From Chaetorhynchus papuensis (Eukaryota; Chordata; Aves; Passeriformes; Rhipiduridae), in the NCBI GenBank assembly GCA_013396525.1, contig VWYX01001133.1, forward strand, positions 182,203 to 246,202: a stretch of 64,000 nt of DNA, written 5' to 3'. The translations under genes were made by a program, and so were the position numbers. The number at the start of each line of letters is the position of its first letter. Positions within the stretch are counted from its first letter, which is position 1. Below, piece by piece: positions 35,023 to 49,113 of this stretch. A model generated the notes under the pieces. That model was not told where the DNA came from and searched no databases. It worked only from the letters and a program-made list of their open reading frames with translations.

Positions 35023-37841
35023 GTTATATTATGGTTAATGGCTCTGATCAGACTGAGGTTCCACTTCAGCTGGCAGTTTCCAACTTGAGAATACCGCCTA
35101 GTTAAAAATGTGAAAAGTAAAGGAGAAGCAGGGAAGTACCTTCCACAGACCCCCTAGGTTGTCAGTTCTGGTTCTGAGTGCCAGGATGCAGCCAAAAGCC
35201 TGGCTTGCCTCCTTGGAGCTGAGTGGAGGCCTAAAAATACATTGTGTTGTTCTTGGGGAATGTGAGGTTGTGACTGTTCACCACTTTAGGATTGGAAATG
35301 CCTTCTCATCATATTGAGACTGATTGCTCAGACATTTTGAGAAGGAGTGATTACTGGAGAAAATAATGACATGTGGAATTCTGTTTGATAAGGACTGAAA
35401 ACCCCTGGAATGTTGGGACAGGGTTCACTTTATGGATGGAAGCCTTTGCATTGCCTTTCAGACAGAGTGGATCAGGTCTGGAACTGAGGCATCAAAACCC
35501 GTCCCTCCAATAAACAGAATGTGTATCCAAGCTGCTGAGCATCTGGATTCTAATACACTTCTCATTATGCAAATTTGAATAGCAAGATGTATAAATTTGC
35601 AGATGGAAATAAATAGATTCCAGGCTATTATTTGTTAAACCTTTGCTCATAACATTGCAGCTTAGCTGCTTTTATACAGAGCTACAGCTGCAGGGAGGCC
35701 AGAAGAATTCAGCAATCAGATAACATAAGAACAGTGATTTCCAAAACATCCCTCTGGATGCCCATTTTCCTCATTTTCTTCCCTTGCATCTTCCACTAAC
35801 GAGAGCAGCAGTAGGCTTGGATTTGATTCCTCTCACAATCTCTAGAGAAAGAGAGACCAGCAAAACCAGTATGAGCATCCTTTTCCCATTTCTCTAAAGC
35901 TAAAGCTTTTATTGCTTTGTGAGAACAAATACCCATAAACAGCCCTTTGCTTGGCCAGGCCATTGCTGTTCCCTTTCTTCCCCAGCTTCGCTCCTGGATA
36001 TGGGAAGGATCCAAAGGATCCCTTCCACATGAAGCAAACAAATACACTCTTCCCTCAATCCTTCCTTTCTAAGCCTGCTACCTTTCTTGCTGGTTCCTAA
36101 GTGGGGTTTTTCTGATGTGGACACCCTTTCTAGGTCAGCAGTGTTTGCCCAGAGTTCATCACAATCAAAAATTTTATTGTATTGCATGGATCTTGAATCA
36201 GTTTCCTGGAAAACTGATATTTCCAGGTAATTCCACGTTGACAGAAGATGTTGCTGACCTCTGGAGGTGCTTTTGCACTTAGAAATGCTTTGGAGATATC
36301 GCTGGTTTGGTATTACATGAAGTTTCTAGTCACTCTAGAAAAGACATTTAATTTTCTAATGGAGAAATTACCTTTAAAAAAAGTCATTTATTGCCAGAGA
36401 CGTGGATAACGTCTGAGATGTCAGACAGAGCACAGAGTTATTTAGTTCCCACACTGAGAGCTCACAGCAGCAGCTCAGGAAATCACTGACAGCACAACTT
36501 TAAAGACCTCCCTTGCCTTCTCCAATCCTGCAGCTGTCCGCAGATGGGAGCCCTGGTAAATCACTGTGTGCAGAGCACAGTGACATTGTTGGGATGTGAA
36601 CAAGAAAAGAAACACTTAAAAATGGTGCACTGGCTTGAAAAATATATCTTAGCCATCAGGAAAGAGGCTTGTGAGCCTTTGTACTTCAAAGGCATGATGA
36701 TAAATCTCACTTCTTAGGGATTACACATAAGTATCTTATGGATACCAGGGACAATAGGTCAGGGAATTGCAAAAAAACCCAGCAAAATAAGGAATTACTG
36801 TTATGAGTCATTAAACAAAATTCTAGTTATGTTTTATGTACTGTTGAATAAAGAGCCCATTGTTATTTATTAAAGTATCATCATTACCTGATAAACTATG
36901 TTAGAAGAGGATGGATTTATTATTGTTCCCACACAACTAAAAGGTTAACACCCTTCTGACTGCAAAATAATACACTTTCAGCTGATGGAAGCGTTTAACA
37001 GAGCTGGCAAAAAATGTCCTTGATATTTATTAATAGACCAATGCCATTTTCTAGGCTCAACTCCTAAAATCCTCAGGCATGTGCATGAGATTTAAAGCTT
37101 TTCTCAATTAGTTTATCTTGAAATTAGTTTAGCTACTTGCAAATATGAATATGTTAAAAGATCAAACAAAAAGTATGGGCTCATACTGTTTCAAAATTTC
37201 CTTTAATGCAATTCTAAACAACAGGTCAAATTGAAAAATTCACTCTGTTCCTACATCTTCTACTCCTGTTGCAGGTGTAATGCAGCAAAGTCAGTGAATG
37301 GAGTATGGAACTGAGTTTTATCACAAGCAAGATAAAAAAATTCTGTGATAGCAACTGTAAAAGGGAATATTTGTGACACGGCTCCTTTATTGCATCCTTT
37401 AGATAAGAACCCCGAGACAGCCAGACCTGTCCAGGGCAGTGAAACCTCCTGAATTCAGTAGCAGCAGATGAACCTCCTGTGGTGCTGAAGTCCCCAGCCT
37501 AAAATTATCCCCCCTTGCAGCAGCACTCAGGTATTGGTGCCCACTGTCACCTTGTTGCACTGCCGTGGTCAGTCAGAGCTGTCCACAGCAGCCTGGGAGG
37601 AGCTGCAAGAAATCTCTCGACATTTCTGGTTCTTTCCTTGTGTAAAACATCTGACAGAATTCCTGCACAGGTAATGGGTGTAATTAGCTCTGTCTTTTCC
37701 ACGAAGATGAGTTCCTGTGCAGAACTCCAGACATACAATTCCAAGTGTGAACTGCCTGGATATCAACAGTTCCCAGATAAGCATTTATTTCATTTGTTGG
37801 TTTTTTTTTTTTTGTTATGGAAATGAGCTAAATATTGTCTG

Positions 37842-37900
37842 TGTCTTTTAGTTAGTTAGTTAGACTTTAGTTAGTTAGTTTAGTTAGACTGTGTCTTTAG
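37842..37900 (+). repeat. (TTAG)n microsatellite, interrupted
   Basis: Three short runs of TTAG are separated by CTTTAG and TTTAG steps, with a repeated GACT at the end of two runs. This is the plain tetranucleotide, not the vertebrate telomeric TTAGGG. Confidence 0.9.
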
Positions 37901-40900
37901 TTAAACCACATTTTGAGGGAGTACAGACATGTTCTGGTAGGTGTGAGAGAGTTTAAGAGGAAAGTGTGATGAAATATGCGTGTTCTTTCTCTAGAAGAAA
38001 GAAAGAAGGGAAAGAATCTTTGTCTGGAAGGATCCAGATATCTGTCCTCCAAGTTACAGAAAAAGAAAAGTACATTGCATGAGCCTTTTCTCCCACAGCC
38101 TTCTTTAGAGGCTTAGAAGATAAAGGAGGATCTCTTTGAACATGAAAACCTTCAAGTTAAACACAATTATTTGGTATTTAGTAGAAGAAGTTAATGAACT
38201 CTGGCTACTATATTCCTCATATATCTTTATTTGAAGCACTTGCAATACACCCAAATATATCCAGAGAAAGTACTACAGGTGTTCAAAGGAAACTGCTTTC
38301 CACTTTGTACTTTTGTATGTAAATTAAATTGCCTGAGCCATTTAGCTCATTGGAGAAAACATCGGAGATGATGTTGGAAGTTGAAAATATTATTTTATTC
38401 CCATTGGCGTTTCGCTGAAGCCTTTTAGACATTTAAAACGGGGAGTTTGGATGCTGTGTTTAAAACTCTATCGTGAATTATGAAAATCTGTGTTTCCCAG
38501 GGACTCTACATTCTCCTATTACTGCAGCAGTGCTATCCATAATTAAAACAAGTAGATATTTGCTGGAGGCAGAGCTAGAGGTAGAACATCTGATAGAGAC
38601 CCTGCATTAAGCATGACGTAATCTGGTATCCATTTGGAGGGAGCTAATTAAATGTGGGAGAACTGTAACTGAAGTGAGGAGGTGAGAAAGCCCTACAAAC
38701 TAAACAGAAGCTGCTATTTAAATGTTTGCACTTTAGAAATGCTTGTGTGTCTTGTGTTCTATTTTCTTTCCTGCAGGGCCTTATATAACCACCACCATGA
38801 CAACAGTTAAGTAAATTCTTACAATGTCTCAAGCAAAATAACTGAATGTCACATTTCAGCTATTCTAGCCCTTTTCCTTTCCAGTCATGGACCACAGAAA
38901 TCCGTGAAAAAATGTTGGTTTATATCAGCTGCTGGACCCAGGAATGTATTTACATACCACTGATGTAGAGTTATCTGTAGATATTACCTGATAATGGAAA
39001 TTAGCCCTGTAAACAAAGTCCACACTTGTCCCAAAACAGGGGGAGAATACTGCAGAAGTTACTTAGGGGCCTGGTGAAAAGAGACATTTTTGCTGCATAC
39101 TCTCAGAAAGTTTGCTCTGTGATTTGCTAATCCCTCACGGATTTCTGATCCAAGCTCAGAACAAAGATTTTACATTAGATGGAAGCCCAGCTGAGGAGAG
39201 TTATCAGTTGGGTATAGGGAGAACACCAACAAGCCTAGAAAAGCTATTTTGGAGAAGATAGAACCTTTCAGAGTAGTTACCTTGTTTTGGAGGGACATGG
39301 GGCCCAGGGCAGGTGAAGAGTATTTTATACACTTCAGGGAGATCTCTGTTTAAAATCCCGGTGATTTCCTTTTCCTTAGCCAGTAAAATACATTACTTTT
39401 TTTTCCTGAAGCCATCCCTGTAAGAGAGACGTTCTGCTGGGGTTACTCCCTGTGGCAGGTCCATGTTCTGTCATCTTTACCCACCCCCAGAGGGTCCCGA
39501 GTGCTGAACCCGAGCACTGTGGAAGCTCCAGGCAGTTGTTGCATAACTAATGTGCTCCATCCATAGAGGGCAGGAAACGTGTCAGACCTGAGATGCTTTG
39601 ATAAACCAAAGCTGGAGTGAAAAGTAAATTAGTGAGATCAGAAAGCCGTTTCCTTCCTGGCTAACCTCCATGGGGATGACAGGAATTTGTCATTCCCTCA
39701 GCCTCCTGTCCCAGCCTGATGGACAGGGAAGGACACATTTATCAAAGGAGGAACATGTTTAATCAGTTCATGCCATGTTCCACACTTGATGGAGTGCTTT
39801 AACATCGTGGTGCAACACAGTCACACCCACTTGGATAATAATTAGCGAATAATTAATTTTCCACTGTGGTTGCCACAAAAAAAATCAATGAGCCTTGATG
39901 CACAACAAAATTGAGGCATAAAAGGATATGTAAAACTTCCAGAAAGGGGGCTGATCCTGGATTTGTTGAAGGCACTGGCAAAAAAATTGCAAAGACTTAA
40001 TAAAATCACGAGTCACACAACCAAAAACCCCACAGCAACTTGTAAAAGGCAAACCTAACCAGAAGATCAGAAACACTCAAATGTCTTTAACTGAAATATA
40101 CTGAGCAGATCTCACAAGAAAACCTGAAAATGGGCAATTGGTAAAGATGACTGCATACCCCTTTTCATTTATATTTTATTGTTTGAGTAATAACTTTATC
40201 TCAAGGCAGGAGAGCTTTAGCTCTTTTGTACTTTCCCCCAAACCACAAGTGAATTTCGCCTGTGGGAGAATGAATGATTGACTCTTTGTGAAATTATTCT
40301 TCATGAGCACCTCATTACAAAACTTCCACAGTCTCCTGTCTCAAACTTCATTAGGTAGGAGCACAGCCTACCTGTGACTTTAGCACTCTATTACGCCAAT
40401 AACCTCCACTTTCAAAATATTTACAAACCATCTGGCTCATTTTTAAGTTCAGTCAGGCCAAATCTGTGGAAATAACTTATGTTTCTTGTAATTAAATTAT
40501 CTAGAAAAACAACAGAGACAAAAATAGCTTATTTTGTTAGAGATACACCAATGCCTTCTTCCCACCTGAAGGTAACTGCAGATTGCTGTAGATGCTTAGA
40601 GATTGTGGTTGGTGTTTTCAGAGTGCCTGAACATGTTCTTTAACTTTCTTCCATGGAGTTGTTGAGTGAATACAGTTGATTTTAAGGAGGGAAAGAAGGC
40701 AGGTGATGCTCAGATCTTTTAAAACTTTCTGAATGGGTGTTCTCTGGGGCTGTTTGGCTGACCTGCTGGAGCTTTCAGAGTGAGAAGGCTGCCTGGGGAA
40801 CGACTGCACACAATCTTCTCAACTTAATCCAAGAAAAGGTTTCAGAAGATCCGTGATCCTGATGTAACAGAACTCTTGGGATACCTGGAGGAAATCTACT

Positions 40901-43550
40901 CATTGATGATTTGTATTTGATTATGGCTTTATAAGAATCTTTCGACGGCTCAAGTGAAAGAATCTTTCAAGATCCTTACAAGAATGTTTCAGGAGGTACT
41001 ACAGAGTTTGACCATACGTGTTTGTACGCAGAGAACAGAAAACAAAAGGTCTTATTCTGGTCTTCCAGCTCCTCTGCACACATCTGTGTTAGATCAGACC
41101 TAATGGAAATCATTAAACACTGCCTCTTACCTCGCTGATTTCATAATAACAGAGGGAAGACAAAACAGGTGTTGGAAAAAAAGAAAGCACGTTTTTCTCA
41201 TCAGGAATACGTTTCTTGTTCCTGTTATAAGTGTTCCCATATCCAATTCAGTATCGCTTCCTGCCGGCGTGGAGAGGGTTAAATCAAAGCCGCCTATCAG
41301 GTTGTTAAAGGAGCAAAGAGGAAATGTAAGACAATGACACAGATAAGAATAACTTCAGATAGGTGGCTTCAAAGCGGTCGGGGTGATAACGGCTGGGTCA
41401 TCGCTTGGAGGAAAGCTGATGAGCTGGCTCCATCCAGGCTGCACCGGGACTCTTCCCAGGGCTAAGTGGGGGATCAAAGAAGCCTAAAACCTCAAAGAAC
41501 TGGAAAAGGAAGGGAGCTCGGGGTGAGCCAAGAGAGGCTTCCCAGAATGTGTCAGTTACAGAGCTGACAGGCTGGGAAGACTCATCGACAGAAAGAATGT
41601 GCTGCAAGCAATGGATCTGCTCCTCCTGGGAGAGCCCAATCTGGGTTTATGTAAATTACAGACCGTGGAAGCTCACACTGTGAACACACATATAAAAGAA
41701 AACCATTATTTTTTGTATTAACACCTGGGCCTGCAATCTTCGTCTCTTTGAATTACTGAACAAACAATATTTTGCTATTAAGTAAGGGCGATTTGAAACT
41801 TTTTAATGAGCCTTTTAGCAGAGCTCCTCCAGCAACCAAAGCCCAGCTGAACATATTGGAGTGGTGCCGGTGGTTCCCCGGGAGCTGTTACCCAGCTACG
41901 CCGGGGAGCGCTGCCAAATTCCTGCTCAGGAAACAGAGCACCCTGGGCTTGACACCGCTGTAAGGACACAACCTTGGGAAGGGACGACATCCAATAACTT
42001 TGTCAGGCTTTCTAATACTAATGGAGCAAGATGGGCTGTGCATTTTTAAGCAGCTCTTCTCTGAGTGAGAAACAGTTCCCCAGTAAGGGCTGGTGGTAGC
42101 CCAGCACTGATGGAGGGTATGGATTGTTGGGCACATGAATTTATTCTGTCCGAGATACTTCCTGTTTTTATGGGGATTTTTCTCTCACGTTCAGCACGTG
42201 TTTTAAAGTAACTAAGACTTGGGTGAAAAAAAAAGAATAAAAGCTAGATGATGGCCATGGAAGGGTCAGTGAATATAGATAGCAAGGATGTGGATGTTCA
42301 GTGGGCCATTTCGGCAAAGCGTTGCTATTTTAATTTTATATTTATTTTATTATTGTATATTCACAAGTACCTTCAGCTAGAAGGAGGCAAATAGCGTTAT
42401 TTGAAGAGGAGGAAATCTCTCTGGAGCGCTGTTTATTTTATCAGACTACAGAGATGAGCTGTGGCACTTTGAAGCAATCTGTGTGTGAAACCCCCTCGCT
42501 CTGTGCTGCCATCCCACCTCACAGGGGATCCCCAGAGTCCTTTCCAGTGTCAGCAGCACACACAGAGCTGCAGCTTCTGGTGCTGCCACGCGATGATGCC
42601 CTGCAATGCCAGGTGAAAAATGCAGCTGTGCTCCCCGTGTTCTCCTGCCGAGAATCCAGCCCAGTCTGCTGATAACAGGGAGCGCTTGGATGGAGATTTG
42701 CCAGCACAGCACATGGCACAAGTGAAAGAAAAGGACATCAAAATGCAGAAAATTACTTTTCCAACTTGTTATGTTATTGCTTGCATACTTTCAGGCTTTG
42801 CTCATATATGTGCTCGTCTTTAGAGAATCCCAAGCATGACTATTATAATTATACAGCCAATCTGAGATCAGATAAAACAATCACCAGTGATTCAGTCATT
42901 ATTGCATGGGTTTTTCTAAAAAAAGCTGTCTAATATACTGAATTATGCCATTAGAGATGCAGCTGTTTTCCTTGATACCAGACCTTCATTCTATAGATCT
43001 CTTTCTCTCACTGGAAGCTTTTTGTGAGTGGCAGTGACTTTGAATTAATGCATCGTTTTTCCACGTGGGTTCTTCTCTATCATGGAATTGTTTTAGAATT
43101 GTTGCTCTAAGCTTCCATAGAGATAACATTTTTAATAGCCTGTTCTATTTTAGCTCCATAGCCCATGCCTCAATTCTATTAGAAAATGGTCTGCAGAGTC
43201 ACCAGGGTATAAGAATCTGATTAGAAAACTTGGTGCACTGTCTTTTTAGAAAGGATCTTTGTGTTATCCACAGCAGAGGAATATGAGCTATGCAGTAAAG
43301 TTACAATACACAAGACTAATTCAAAATCTCAATGACTGCTCGCTTATTCAAGCAGCCATCCCTGGAGAGAATAATTGAGCAAAGTGGTTATAGGTAGCCT
43401 TATGATTACATCTTTGCATTCCTGCAATGCCTTTCTTGCCAAGATATTTTACAAGTAGATACAACCCAGGGGCTGTAGAAGTAAAAATTACTTTGGCCCA
43501 AATAACACTGCTTTCAGTGGTACAAGCCAGGATTTCATTTTTCATTCTGA

Positions 43551-43572
43551 TTTTTTTTTTTTTTTTTTTTTT
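43551..43572 (+). repeat. Poly-T tract (22 T) followed by GCAG
   Basis: The longest homopolymer in the window. The TTGCAG that ends it resembles a plus-strand splice acceptor, but no supported exon follows. Confidence 0.9.
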
Positions 43573-44187
43573 GCAGACATTATCATAGACTTGACATTGT
43601 TTATCCTTAAGTCCCGTTTCTGATTGAATGATGGCTGTGGCTATAAAGGAGACACAAACTGGATTAAATCAATTCTTCACTCTGGGAAATAATGCCCATT
43701 GTCTTAGATTCTGACCTTCCACGCTAATTTCTGGGAGAAGTGAAATAAAAGGTTGAAAATTCCGCATGCTAATCACACCTTATACATTCTTATGAAGATC
43801 TAATTATAGTGGAATTACCATCGATTTATGGAAAAAAGCCCCAATCTATTGCAATATCATACTGTCCAAAAAGTATTAAAAAGTTGGGCACTGTATTAAA
43901 ACACTTTTAAGTGCTGGCATGTTGGCCTTCATCATTACATGCACAAGCTATTGCCTAAGTGAGCCCGTGACTGAATAATAACTTGTTTAATAATCTTTTG
44001 TCAACTGTAGTATCTCATCTGGAGGGTTATCATAATAAAGACAGTAATTGTTTCCTCAAAGTAGCCATTAGAGAATTCTGTAACCACTACCATTCCAATT
44101 AGAGCATTCAAGATTAATTTCAAGAATAGCATTCCCTGAGAGTTCAGTCACAGGAGACACTCATTTAGAAAGAGATAAAGTTGTTGT

Positions 44188-44212
44188 CTATATATATATA
44201 TATATATATATA
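44188..44212 (+). repeat. (TA)12 microsatellite
   Basis: An uninterrupted TA run of about 12 units, likely to be length-polymorphic. Confidence 0.95.
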
Positions 44213-46306
44213 GAGGCTGGTCCTCATTAGGTGGGATACTACACACACTTAATAAAGCAGATACTGTAGCAGGCAGAGAGGAATAAAGTACTGAACTCAC
44301 TTTTCCAAGGTCATTGGCCTGCCTGGGAGCTGAAGAATGATCTCCTCAGCGTTGTCTAATGCCCAGTTCACTGAGATCTGCATTTCAGACATGCATCCTT
44401 GGAGGAAAATACTTCTTTATATTCTGAGAGCACCTGGGCTGCAGGTGCAGCTGTGGAAATAGCCAAGAGTGAGAGTGGGTGACAGGGAGCTTCTCCAGAA
44501 GTGCCTGGTACAGACTGATCAAAAACCTCTTTAACTTAATAGGGTTGATTTGCACAGGCAGTTTCACATTTTCCTGGTTGTCCTCAGGCAGCCCAAGTTT
44601 GATTGCAGGCAAAAAGATATAAATCAGCCTCCTTCTGAAAACAAAGCAAACCCTAAATTCATTGGATGTGGTCAACTGCGGGATCACAGGGAAAGAGGCA
44701 AATGGCATCATTTGTTCGTTGTGAGGGTAGGGACAGGGCAGTGGAAGTGCCAGGACACGAGTGTTTCATGCTGTGTTCATTTCTGTGTGCTAATTTCTTT
44801 ATCTGCAGCACTTATTAGAGTGATAAAACCACTGAGAGACACCAGATGCTGCTGGTGGAGATGCTCGTGCTGCTCTTGGTGCCCTGCTGAGGTGGCAGTT
44901 TGCTGCTGGAGGAATGCTCATGGTCAGCTGTGATGAATTCAGTTCTGGAAGCTGAAAAAACAAGAGGGACAGAGCTCTCCTTAACTGGAGTGATGGCCAA
45001 GGAGCCCAAATTAAATTCCTGATTTAATTCCTTCAGATTCCAGTGAATTTAAGGGAAGCTGGGTCTGGACCTGAAGCTAACTGAAAGAGACATTTCTGCT
45101 TAGCCAGAATCACCTGGTGTGATCCAGGATAATGTAATGTGTCCAGAAACCAAAGTGAGTTCCAGAAGCTGCAGAACTTGTTGCCTTCTGTAGCTGAGCA
45201 AGGAGTCCAAAAGCTTTTCTGTAAGGACACTGTACAAACGCCATCCCCTGAGAAAGAAGCAGTGTTACATCAGCAGGTGTACAAGCTAAATACACAGGGA
45301 TCCCCTTCAGAGTGCTGGCAAATTGTGCTTTCTCATGCATGAAGGTGTTCATATTGCTGCTCACAATCCAGCACATTTGAAACAACCTCATTCTTCTCAA
45401 TAGCTCTTGATTTTCGTTTGAAATGCAGAAGCCATGCACACTGGAGCTACCTTGAATTTTCTACATGTGCTGTGCTGATATGCTATCAGGTCCCATTGCC
45501 TGAATAATAATCCTTTTTTGATGTGCGAAATTTTACATTTCAATCAAAGGGTCTTATTTTTCATTGCCAAATTCCTCTATGACCAAAGCTCTCACAGTGT
45601 TCTTTTTATGTTTTATATAAACTTATACTTTACCTGTTCCTTGCTTACTCTCCCACACCCCTGCAAGCAGCTACAATTCTAGTACATTCAGTGAGACAAT
45701 TTATCAGCTGAAGAGGACATTGGCAGAAGTATCATTGCACCTCTCTAGAACTGTTCTAGAACTTCTAGAAAGTACCATAGCATCTAGAACTGTTATCTCG
45801 GGGTAGGTGAGCCACTTCAGCCAACTCACCACCAACAGGAAAGGAAGGATGTCCATAACATTTTTATTTCAACTTCTTCCTAGTCTGGAAATGGAAATAT
45901 CCTCTCTTAGGGAACTCTTTTATTTATTTATTTTTAAAACCATTAAATGAGCCGTAGATCAGAAAAAAATCTAAAATTTCAGAGGGGCTGAAAAACAATA
46001 CGATCACAGCATTATGTAACTTCTTTCCACTATCTGATCTCACAGGATAGCAGGAAATAGGAAATATAGTTGAAGATGATTCATCACATGCCCAAAACAG
46101 ATGTTTCTCAATCTGAAACATATCATCTCAGCCAGGGAAATGGAACTGTGGTGGATGTCAAGGCAGTTACATTTGCCTGACAGATACTCCACGCTTTGGA
46201 ATAACATTACTGCTAATGAGAGTCTGCTGCTGATGTGCAGTTCTTTGTTTTGCTGTTGATGTAGAGCAGTCAGGTCTGCTTGGTGCATCCATTAGCAATA
46301 AAGCCC

Positions 46307-46320
46307 TGTGTGTGTGTGTG
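46307..46320 (+). repeat. Short (TG)n microsatellite
   Basis: About seven uninterrupted TG units. Confidence 0.9.
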
Positions 46321-47830
46321 GTATTTCCAAATTGAATTATAATGCAAAACACAGGCGCCATCCTCACTTCATTTTTCAAGCCTTGCCTGCGCAGTCTCAA
46401 AACCAACAGTTAATAAAGCAAGCTCCTCTCCTCCATGGAGTGAAAGCACCTGATTTATGTCCCTTGAGGAGAACAACTTCCTGTGGCTGACCTTTGAGCA
46501 GAGCTGGAGTCACAGCCCCGTGCATCAGCCCAGCCTTTGAGCATGTCCCGGTCTGATGTCTGGTGCCAGTACGGGTTGTGCTGGGGCCAGCAGCCACTGG
46601 CATCTCCCAGAGCTCTGAAGATATCCTGCTGAGGATACAAAATGATAAAATGCCAATCTTCCGTGCTCCTGGAGACTTAAAAGCCTCATGGAAGACTTCA
46701 AATAGGGTTAAAACGAAGCTGAGGAGGGGGGGAAAAAAAATCCTTCTTTGTTTTTCTTACCGTAAAAGGAACTTCAACACATCAAGGAGTAAAATTTGAA
46801 AACGGCTGCTTGACAGCTTAACATAAACAATTCCAGTGATGAAAGCACAATATGGGGATAATTATCTGTTCAAATAAATCTGATTGATGCTAATGAGCAT
46901 TTGAACAATTCATTAAGCAGCCAGGGCTTTTTCTGTCCAATTTTCTTTGGTAAGCAGAAATGACACATCCAAACCTTTTATTAAGGATACCATCTCCCTC
47001 TGTATCTTCCTATCTTCTACAGAGATCCCTTTTCCAAGAAGGTGCTGCATCTCCAGCAGGAAGGACACTGAACTTATCCCCACATAACATTCCCAGTATT
47101 GCCCCTTGACACAGTGACAGCTTCTGGAGCTAAAATTTGGGTCAGAAACGCCCCAGTGCTTCACTCTGGTGCTGCAGTTTGCAGATGTGGTGGGGAGAGA
47201 CTGCAGAGCCCCTCTGGGGGGTTTATCCTGTTGAGTGGAGCAGTCCCCTGTGCCTGTGCAGTAATTTAAGCAGCTGGGAGGAATCTCACAACCAATGACT
47301 TCTGTCTCTTCCTTCACTCAGTCCTGCTCTGCTCTGTGGTCAGTGAATTCTTTCTCAGAAAGTGTCCACAGCCACAACAGGAAAAGCTGGATTTGCCCTC
47401 AGATCCAGAAAGTATTGACCAGTTCAACCACTGACTCTGAAACATGAAGGGGAAGTGCTGAGAAGAAAATATTTTTTCATGGAAGTGTTTGGGTGAGGTC
47501 CCTGAATTGAGGGATGTGCCTTGGCTGCTTGGGGTCCAGGGCACAGAACTCCTGTGTGCCTGCAGACATGGACAGAGATGTCTTTTCACTCTCTTTGGGA
47601 AGTTCTCAGGGGACACAAACCCCAGGTCCTGTCAGAGGGGTGGATTTCCCGGTGCACAGCTTTGGGGTTTGTTAGCTGCTGCAAAAGGATGCATTAAGAA
47701 CCTTGAAAGTATGTCCAGCTTCATCCAATTCCCAAAGAGAGGAAGTTAAAAGCTCTCATGGCTCAGCAGATGAGACTTTCCTCTCTGTCTGGTTAAGCCA
47801 GGACAAGGCTCCAGTGGTCTAATGTGTTTA

Positions 47831-47872
47831 GAATTGGATATAGATTTTTAGGAATTGGGTATAGATTTTTAA
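47831..47872 (+). repeat. 21-bp tandem duplication
   Basis: GAATTGGATATAGATTTTTA at 47831 and GAATTGGGTATAGATTTTTA at 47852 differ at one base. Confidence 0.85.
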
Positions 47873-49048
47873 AAGAAGCTCAGAAGATTTAATTCTTGCC
47901 ATCTACTTGGTCATAAGGAGCTATTTATTACAAAAGAAAGACGAAAGATTTTTAATTGAACTCCAAATTAATTTCAAAATACTTTATTTTCTTTACATGA
48001 GAAGCAATTTTTTGTGTTTCCATGTTTCACACATACCTTCCAGAAAACTGGCTTTCCTGGAGACTCAGGCACTGAAACTGCCTATGTTGTAATGATTTTT
48101 GCTTACACAGAAACCTCACTTGCTAGAACCAATAATGAAAGCATGTAATGGAAAAACGGTTTAAAGCCATTTCTTAAAAAGCCAGCAAAAGCTTAATACC
48201 AAATTAGAATCTGTTAAGGCAAGTTCTTGAGATTTGGAAGTGCTTGCTGTAAACAATTTTTCTCAGTATCTTGCCCTGGAGATCCAATTTGTTATTATTA
48301 AACACACTGAGGTATTCTTGTTAAAAATAGGACTAAAAATAACCTCTCAGCTTGTATTGCACTGGTATTTTTAGGTCTAAGGATTTATTCCTCCTATCAA
48401 TGGGTGCTTTGTATTAATTAATTTTCAGTGGCAACTTCATTTTCTATTTTGTGGCTTGATTCCAAAGAAATTTTGTTTTGACAGATTTCAGGTGTTCTGC
48501 TCTCAATCATTATAGTATGGGGGAAAAAAGCTCTGCTGTAAAAAGAACAATTTATTTGTTAATCAGCTGTTCCTCATTTGTCAGAAAAAAAAATCCAAAG
48601 AACGGAGGTAAAGTTTTTATGAAGGAGATAGACATGCTCCAAGCACAGACAGTGGTTTTTATTGTCTTTTTATGGCAGAATAAATGACCAGGTGAGAGTC
48701 AATGAGATCACAGCATTGTAGAGCCCAGTTTTATTTGGACTGTGTCTGCATGGTGAAAAGCTAATAATAACATGGACTTGATCATGTAATGAATACACGT
48801 GAGCCTAATAATTCCTGAAAAGGCCCGTTTGGAGGGAAAAATGGTGGCTTTTTTTGTAGGACCCTGAGCATTAACACACCAAACAACCTGGGAGTCCATC
48901 CAGCCCGAATTCCCAAAGGCAGCCAACGGGAGGACGTGAAAATGCTCAGTTCTTTTACCAGAGCACAGACCCAAACCTGCTGTTTGCACAGAGACAGAGC
49001 CGTGTCCCTGGAACTCGTGGGAAGCTCTGCAGAAGAGGGGATGGAAAG

Positions 49049-49113
49049 CACAGGCTAGCATGTTCTTTGCATGAAGAGCAGCCTAACCACAGGCTAGCAT
49101 GTTCTTTGCATGA
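49049..49113 (+). repeat. 39-bp tandem repeat running into the gap
   Basis: A 26-base block from CACAGGCTAGCATGTTC to GCATGA occurs at 49049 and again at 49088, exactly 39 bases apart. The sequence then runs into N at 49114. The period is a multiple of three, so reading frames through it show a 13-residue period on the minus strand, but nothing suggests it is coding. Confidence 0.85.

Larger units (their letters stand above)
30180..49048. other. Gene-free intergenic stretch
   Basis: About 19 kb of unique DNA with short chance reading frames and the repeats listed separately. AT-rich blocks with homeodomain-type TAATTA motifs occur near 30660-31330, 34260-34480 and 43780-44060 and may be conserved noncoding elements. 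A cluster of TTCTAGAA inverted repeats lies near 45744-45795. No gene, RNA gene or larger transposon recognised. Confidence 0.5.

Noticed and set aside
37842..37900. Possible interstitial telomeric repeat
   Set aside because: The unit is TTAG, not TTAGGG.
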